Source: CALINB01 sp938045325
GTDB lineage: Bacteria > Pseudomonadota > Alphaproteobacteria > Rhodospirillales > CALINB01
Length of the DNA stretch: 64,000 bases
NCBI GenBank assembly: GCA_038114465.1
Contig: JAYNQW010000013.1
Coordinates: forward strand, 35,789-99,788
Direction: 5' to 3'
The notes under the pieces are model-generated. The model worked only from the letters and a program-made list of their open reading frames with translations. It had not been told where the DNA came from and did no database searches. The translations under genes were made by a program, and so were the position numbers. Shown here piece after piece: positions 59,840 through 64,000 of this stretch. Numbering within the stretch: position 1 is the stretch's first letter; each line of letters opens with the position of its first letter.

Positions 59840-61345
59840 ATGACTAAGGAACTTCATCACATCATCAACGGCAAGGCGGCGAAGGGAAGCAGCGGCCGCT
59901 TCGGCGACGTCTACAATCCCGCCACCGGCGAAGTTGCCTCCAAGGTGCCGCTCGCAAACGTCGATGAAGTGGGTACCGCGATTGCGGCCGCCGAAGCAGC
60001 CCTCCCGGCCTGGGCGGCGACCCCGCCGGCGCGCCGCGCCCAGGTGATGTTCAAGTTCCGCGAACTTCTGTACAGCCACATGGACGAGCTGGCCGAATTG
60101 GTGTCGTGCGAACACGGCAAGACGATCCCCGACGCGAAGGGCTCGATCACCCGCGGGCTTGAAGTGGTGGAATTCGCCTGCGGCATCCCGCAGCTCTTAA
60201 AAGGCGAGTACTCCGAAGGGGTGGCCTCCGACGTCGATAGTTACGCGGTGCGCCAGCCGGTCGGGGTGTGCGCCGGCATTACGCCGTTCAACTTCCCCGC
60301 CATGGTGCCGATGTGGATGTTTCCGGTTGCCATCGCGTGCGGCAACACGTTCGTGTTGAAGCCTTCCGAGCGCGACCCGTCGACAAGCATTCGCCTCGCC
60401 GAATTGATGACCGAAGCCGGGTTGCCCGATGGTGTGTTGAACGTGATCAACGGCGATAAGGAAGCGGTCGACGTGTTGCTGACCGATCCGCGTGTCGCGG
60501 CGGTGAGTTTCGTCGGCTCGACCACCATCGGCGAATACATTTACACCACCGGCTGCGCACACGGCAAACGCGTGCAGGCGCTGTGTGGTGCCAAGAACCA
60601 CATGATCGTGCTGCCCGACGCCGATATGGACCAGGCCGCCGATGCGCTGTTGGGCGCGGGCTTCGGTTCCGCCGGCGAGCGTTGCATGGCGGTGTCGGTC
60701 GCGGTGCCCGTCGGCGACGGCACGGCGGACGCGCTGATCGAGCGTCTCGCACCGAAGGTGCGCGCGCTCAAGATCGGTCCATACACCGATCCGGACGCCG
60801 AAATGGGGCCGGTCATCACCAAGGAAAGCTACGACCGTATTTGTGGTTACGTCGATCAAGGCGTCGCCGATGGTGCCGAGCTCGTCGTCGACGGAAGGGG
60901 ATTCACCTTACAAGGTTACGAGAACGGTTATTTTCTCGGCGGCTGTTTGTTCGACAAGGTGACACCGGACATGAGCATCTATACCGACGAGATCTTCGGT
61001 CCTGTCTTATCCGTCGTGCGCGCGGACGATTTCGAAACCGCGCTCGGCCTCGTGAACGATCACGAATACGGTAACGGCGCGGCGATCTTCACCCGCGATG
61101 GGGATGCCGCGCGCAACTTCGCGAGCCGCGTGTTGTCGGGCATGGTCGGCGTCAATGTGCCGATCCCGGTGCCGGTCGCCTATCACAGCTTCGGCGGCTG
61201 GAAACGCTCGCTCTTCGGCGATCACCACGTGCACGGCATGGAAGGGGTGCGGTTTTACACCAAGCTCAAAACCATCACCGCGCGCTGGCCGTCCGGCATC
61301 CGCACCGGCGCGCAATTCAACTTCAAAAGCGGCGCGGAGAATTAA
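59840..61345 (+). CDS. mmsA: CoA-acylating methylmalonate-semialdehyde dehydrogenase
   Basis: 501 residues. Aldehyde-dehydrogenase fold of the MmsA/IolA type, which turns (methyl)malonate semialdehyde, NAD and CoA into propionyl- or acetyl-CoA and CO2. Catalytic Cys282 is in FGSAGERCMAVSVAV; PFNFPAMVPMWMFPVA and FVLKPSERDPS line the cofactor site, and the C-terminal PVAYHSFGGWKRSLFGD is typical. Paired with the omega-aminotransferase to degrade beta-alanine, beta-aminoisobutyrate or valine-derived intermediates. A 29-base piece of its 3' end (61226-61254) recurs at 63916-63944. Confidence 0.94.
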   Translation: MTKELHHIINGKAAKGSSGRFGDVYNPATGEVASKVPLANVDEVGTAIAAAEAALPAWAATPPARRAQVMFKFRELLYSHMDELAELVSCEHGKTIPDAKGSITRGLEVVEFACGIPQLLKGEYSEGVASDVDSYAVRQPVGVCAGITPFNFPAMVPMWMFPVAIACGNTFVLKPSERDPSTSIRLAELMTEAGLPDGVLNVINGDKEAVDVLLTDPRVAAVSFVGSTTIGEYIYTTGCAHGKRVQALCGAKNHMIVLPDADMDQAADALLGAGFGSAGERCMAVSVAVPVGDGTADALIERLAPKVRALKIGPYTDPDAEMGPVITKESYDRICGYVDQGVADGAELVVDGRGFTLQGYENGYFLGGCLFDKVTPDMSIYTDEIFGPVLSVVRADDFETALGLVNDHEYGNGAAIFTRDGDAARNFASRVLSGMVGVNVPIPVPVAYHSFGGWKRSLFGDHHVHGMEGVRFYTKLKTITARWPSGIRTGAQFNFKSGAEN

Positions 61346-61384
61346 TCAAATCATTTCGAATGCACACCGGCGGTATGCATCAAC

Positions 61385-61408
61385 GTCCGCTTATGACCCA
61401 AAGCGGAC
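61385..61408. repeat. GTCCGCTT hairpin, left copy
   Basis: GTCCGCTT and AAGCGGAC form a perfect 8-bp stem around ATGACCCA. A sister hairpin is at 62595-62622. The region 61346-61662 holds no gene: only this hairpin, the direct repeat at 61449 and AT-rich sequence ahead of the next start. Confidence 0.75.
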
Positions 61409-61448
61409 ATTGAAAATTATTGTTTTTAATGCGTTATGAAGGCGGGGG

Positions 61449-61477
61449 GAGTGGAAATAAAACCCGGAATTCCTAAG
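61449..61477 (+). repeat. 29-bp direct repeat, left copy
   Basis: Starts GAGTGGAAATAAAACC and ends GGAATTCCTAAG; identical to 62490-62518 in the same orientation, and the similarity extends a few bases to the left (GGCGG). The two copies bracket the hypothetical gene at 61663. Confidence 0.9.
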
Positions 61478-61662
61478 CTGTTGCGATTAAACGGCTTCCG
61501 ATAATCCGTTTTGTACCAAACCGGATTTCTTTGTACTAGTCTTTGATTACATTTCCTGGTTAAAATTCTTGAATCGCTTTTGTACCAGGTTCAAAATTTG
61601 TAAGCCTCAACGAGACATGAATTTAAAAGCTAAATAAATTAACTATGGGGGCACACACCATC

Positions 61663-62454
61663 ATGAAGAGCCTACTATTAATCATTATTTCTGCCTTAAT
61701 GATTACATTTAACGGCATTCAATCCGAGGCAAAACTTCTTAAAAAAAAGATTTGGGAGGTCGGTGACGGTAAAGTCATCGTCAACCTCATCGTTGCAAAA
61801 GGCGTCCGTCAGAGAAGCCTCGTTCTTGTACCGGAGATTGCCAAGGCTGCCGTCATTATGTTCACTGGATATGACGGGCGTCTCGGCATAAAAAAAAGAG
61901 GGAAGATTTCAAAACCAAATAAGGTTGTCGTTAAAGCCAGAAAGTTCTTTCGAAATCAAGGAATGATTGTTGCGCTTTACGATATTCGCTCTGACAAAGA
62001 CGAAATGTTCGGCAACCGCGATGAATATTGGCATGTCGAAGATATCGGCAAGCTAATTACTCATTTAAAAGAAACGTACAATGTTCCCGTTTGGCTGATG
62101 GGTCATGGCCATGGTGTGAAATCAGTAGCGAGCGCTGGTGCAGCTTTTACTAACCGTATTGGCGGTGTCGTTTTTTCCGGCGCTGGCGATGAAGTTTCCC
62201 ATCGATCCGTTGAAAAAATCACCGTACCTGCACTTGTCGTGCATCATAAAAATAGTGATTGCCGTGCTGCCGATCCAGAATCGGCTGTTCATCTCCATAA
62301 AATTTTGAAAAGCTCTAAAAAGGCCAAGCTGATGATGTTCGAAGGCGGCGATGAAGGAAGGGCTGATTGCTCGACAGATACTCATCACGGTTACTTAGGA
62401 ATACGAAAAAAAGTCTTTAAGGCGATCACCGATTTTATCAAAAGTAACCATTAG
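61663..62454 (+). CDS. Secreted alpha/beta-hydrolase-like protein without nucleophile Ser
   Basis: 263 residues from the ATG at 61663 (an earlier in-frame ATG at 61645 would add six). A signal peptide is evident: MKSLLLIIISALMITF, followed by SEAK. The body fits an alpha/beta-hydrolase fold: HVEDIGKLITHLKETYNVPVW, a nucleophile-elbow position reading LMGHGHGVKS, IGGVVFSGAGDE, VPALVVHHKNSDC and a late HHGYLG. In the elbow, Gly stands where Ser is expected (G-H-G-H-G in place of G-H-S-x-G), so hydrolase activity is doubtful. The gene is AT-rich compared with its surroundings and is bounded by direct repeats, suggesting acquisition by transfer. Function unknown. Confidence 0.72.
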   Translation: MKSLLLIIISALMITFNGIQSEAKLLKKKIWEVGDGKVIVNLIVAKGVRQRSLVLVPEIAKAAVIMFTGYDGRLGIKKRGKISKPNKVVVKARKFFRNQGMIVALYDIRSDKDEMFGNRDEYWHVEDIGKLITHLKETYNVPVWLMGHGHGVKSVASAGAAFTNRIGGVVFSGAGDEVSHRSVEKITVPALVVHHKNSDCRAADPESAVHLHKILKSSKKAKLMMFEGGDEGRADCSTDTHHGYLGIRKKVFKAITDFIKSNH

Positions 62455-62489
62455 TATTTATGGAGTGATGGCATAAATAATGGCGGATG

Positions 62490-62518
62490 GAGTGGAAATA
62501 AAACCCGGAATTCCTAAG
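62490..62518 (+). repeat. 29-bp direct repeat, right copy
   Basis: Identical to the copy at 61449-61477. Lies 35 bases after the stop of the hydrolase-like gene. Confidence 0.9.
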
Positions 62519-62594
62519 ATGGTATTATCTAGGAACAAATTAAATTGACCAAATATGCCAATTCAGTGTGAAACACCACTTTGTCACTGAGTAG

Positions 62595-62622
62595 ATGTCC
62601 GCTTGTGGCTAATAGCGGACAT
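62595..62622. repeat. GTCCGCT hairpin, right copy
   Basis: ATGTCCGCT and AGCGGACAT form a perfect 9-bp stem around a 10-base loop; counterpart of the hairpin at 61385. In 62455-62902, a stretch without an intact gene, it lies between the direct repeat and a phosphatase remnant. Confidence 0.75.
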
Positions 62623-62646
62623 TGATAATCAAGCCACGCATTCCCC

Positions 62647-62762
62647 TCAAGCCTTCTTAATCACCACCAATGTAATGTCGTCGGCTTGCTGGCCGTTGCC
62701 GCGAAAGGCGGTCAGGGTGTCGTGGACGGTCTTGCAGGTTTCAGCCGCCGTTTGCTTGGGGT
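62647..62762 (-). pseudogene. C-terminal remnant of a SpoIIE/RsbU-type PP2C phosphatase
   Basis: On the minus strand about 38 codons read PKQTAAETCKTVHDTL, TAFRGNGQQ and ADDITLVVIKKA before a TGA at 62647. The QADDITLVVIK block is the conserved end of SpoIIE-like serine phosphatases. Nothing upstream continues the domain, so only the tail remains, cut near 62762. It marks old rearrangement beside the repeat-bounded insert. Confidence 0.6.
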
Positions 62763-62902
62763 GGCTATTCTTGTTAAAGCGGCGATTCAAAAAAATTTAT
62801 GGATGCCCCATATAAAGGGCTTAAAACCATGTTAGAATTTGCAGGATTGGTTAAAATAAAAGCCTGAGAGCACGGTTTGGTCATGTTGGGAGGATCTCGA
62901 TC

Positions 62903-63877
62903 ATGATTCCAACGAACAGTTCCCGCGGTCAATTCAACCAAGCGCCGTCCGTCGTTGGCGTTAAGAGCGGCATTGAAATCTCACCGTTACCGGGCCCCTT
63001 GGGCGCCGAAGTGCGCTGCGATGTTCGATCGATCGATCAAGACGGCGCGGACGTCATCCGCCAGGCCTTTCTCGAACACATTGTTTTATTGTTTCGCGGC
63101 CAAGACCTCAGCGATGACGATTTGGTTCAATTCGGCAGTCTGTTCGGCGAACTGGCAGCGCCCTTACCGCCCGAACATGCCGCCGAAGGCGTGCGAACCC
63201 GTGATGAGTTTGATAACCCCATGGTCGCGGTTGTCTCGAATGTCGTCGAAAACGGTAAAGCCATCGGCAACTTGGGCGATGGTGAGGCGCAGTGGCATTC
63301 CGATTTTTCGTATCATGAGATCCCGTATGCGGCGTCCATTCTTTATGCCCTCGAAATTCCCATGACATGGGGCGGAGACACATCGATTCTCAATATGTAT
63401 GCAGCCCTCGATACCCTGTCGCCCTCCCTTCGCCGATTAATCGAGGGGGCGACAATCAAGAATGATCAAAGCACGAATAGTATCGGGCTCCGGCGCAAAG
63501 GTGTGCCGGATTCAATCGATGTTCGGGTTTCGCCGGGCCCCAGTCACCCTGCCGTTCGAACCCATCCCGAGACGGGATATAACGCCCTTTATTTAGGCCG
63601 CCGGCCATATGCCTACATTAATGGGTTGGCGGTCGATGAATCGGAGGAATTACTCAACGAACTCTGGGAGCATGCAACACAAGAAGAGTTTGTCTGGACC
63701 AATCAATGGCAGAAGGGCGATATTTTAATGTGGGATAATCGCTGCGCCATGCATCACCGTAAGGCGTTTGATCCAAACTCGCGGCGCATCATGCACAGGG
63801 TCCAGACGGTGGGGGATAAGCCGTCGTTTTCACCCCGAAAAAGCCGGAGCGGCCCCCATCCGCGTGCGGCGATCTGA
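62903..63877 (+). CDS. TauD/TfdA-family 2-oxoglutarate-dependent dioxygenase
   Basis: 324 residues, RBS GGGAGG. The fold is the jelly-roll of the Fe(II)/2-oxoglutarate oxygenases. Iron ligands: WHSDFS (His-x-Asp) and the distal His in CAMHHRKAF; Arg in RRIMHRVQ binds the 2-oxoglutarate carboxylate. The N-terminal GAEVRCDVRSIDQD is a variant of the GAEIxGLDL block. Members oxidise taurine, alkyl sulfates, phenoxyacetates and other small acids; the substrate here is not clear. It is alone, behind the repeat-rich region, and no sulfonate transporter is visible. A taurine role would fit an aminotransferase/Ald pair only loosely. Confidence 0.88.
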   Translation: MIPTNSSRGQFNQAPSVVGVKSGIEISPLPGPLGAEVRCDVRSIDQDGADVIRQAFLEHIVLLFRGQDLSDDDLVQFGSLFGELAAPLPPEHAAEGVRTRDEFDNPMVAVVSNVVENGKAIGNLGDGEAQWHSDFSYHEIPYAASILYALEIPMTWGGDTSILNMYAALDTLSPSLRRLIEGATIKNDQSTNSIGLRRKGVPDSIDVRVSPGPSHPAVRTHPETGYNALYLGRRPYAYINGLAVDESEELLNELWEHATQEEFVWTNQWQKGDILMWDNRCAMHHRKAFDPNSRRIMHRVQTVGDKPSFSPRKSRSGPHPRAAI

Positions 63878-63915
63878 CTCAATATTGGCAAGTAATTAAA
63901 AAAACTGAAACGAAT

Positions 63916-63944
63916 CACATGCACGGCATGGAAGGGGTGCGGTT
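63916..63944 (+). repeat. Duplicated fragment of the mmsA 3' end
   Basis: 29 bases match mmsA 61226-61254 with a single mismatch (they encode HVHGMEGVRF there). The copy lies in non-coding sequence after the dioxygenase gene, in the same orientation. The remaining bases to the window end show no gene. Confidence 0.85.
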
Positions 63945-64000
63945 CTGTCCTTGCCCCTTAAAACTGTGCCAGAAGTTGTTTAGTTTCTGGTTTGGCTATG

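Noticed and set aside
63945..64000. Possible insertion-sequence end at the right window edge
   Set aside because: The last 56 bases look unlike the coding DNA nearby, but no terminal inverted repeat or transposase can be shown within the window.

Overview
The window looks like a stretch of an alphaproteobacterial chromosome, probably a Rhodospirillales-like, possibly marine, heterotroph. This is inferred from moderately high GC with AT-richer patches, the protein families present, and the dispersed intergenic palindromes with a CCTCAGCATGAGG-type core that are common in that class. No rRNA, tRNA, CRISPR array, replication origin or complete transposase gene was seen. About 50 protein genes, several gene remnants and a family of intergenic repeats account for nearly all of the sequence.

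Layout. 1-3.5 kb: a selenium block with the 3' end of selD, a small heat-shock gene, and a divergent pair (SenB-type selenosugar synthase, SenA/EgtB-type synthase) matching the known selenoneine pathway. 3.6-13.2 kb: a ten-gene minus-strand catabolic operon with an acyl-CoA carboxyltransferase, CaiB/BaiF CoA-transferase, two MaoC-type hydratases, HMG-CoA-lyase-like enzyme, MmgE/PrpD, SDR, acyl-CoA dehydrogenase, SDR and cupin. 13.3-18.4 kb: a Pht5-like protein, GNAT, an enolase-superfamily enzyme, an ICL/PEP-mutase-family lyase and MmgE/PrpD. 18.5-22.7 kb (minus): a tricarballylate-dehydrogenase-like flavoprotein, a thioredoxin-fused protein, a UGSC-family selenoprotein read through an in-frame TGA, and a small membrane protein. 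22.8-27.5 kb: a PrpB-like lyase, an aconitase and a hypothetical protein. 27.7-40.3 kb: six MmgE/PrpD genes, interrupted by a hybrid histidine kinase and by debris (TauD, HipA and terminase small-subunit pieces). 40.3-46.8 kb: leuCD divergent from a second aconitase and a second tricarballylate-dehydrogenase-like gene. 46.9-48.6 kb: purC and an SDR. 48.6-55.4 kb: a GntR regulator divergent from a five-gene operon (LeuC/LeuD-like hydro-lyase, ICL-family lyase, PrpD-like protein, four-domain rhodanese). 55.4-56.2 kb: an autoregulated MarR gene and a small membrane protein. 56.3-61.3 kb: a phosphate acyltransferase, alanine dehydrogenase, omega-aminotransferase and methylmalonate-semialdehyde dehydrogenase. 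61.3-64 kb: a repeat-bounded AT-rich insert, a phosphatase remnant and a TauD-family dioxygenase.

How the genes work together. Two themes stand out. The first is selenium: selenophosphate supply, selenoneine synthesis and a selenocysteine protein all lie within 22 kb. The second is branched di- and tricarboxylic acid chemistry: nine MmgE/PrpD proteins, four aconitase/isopropylmalate-isomerase-type hydro-lyases, three ICL/PEPM-family lyases and two tricarballylate-dehydrogenase-like flavoproteins, grouped in modules that resemble the methylcitrate and itaconate/mesaconate pathways but have no citrate synthase. Substrates cannot be fixed from sequence alone. No transporter for such acids is visible here.
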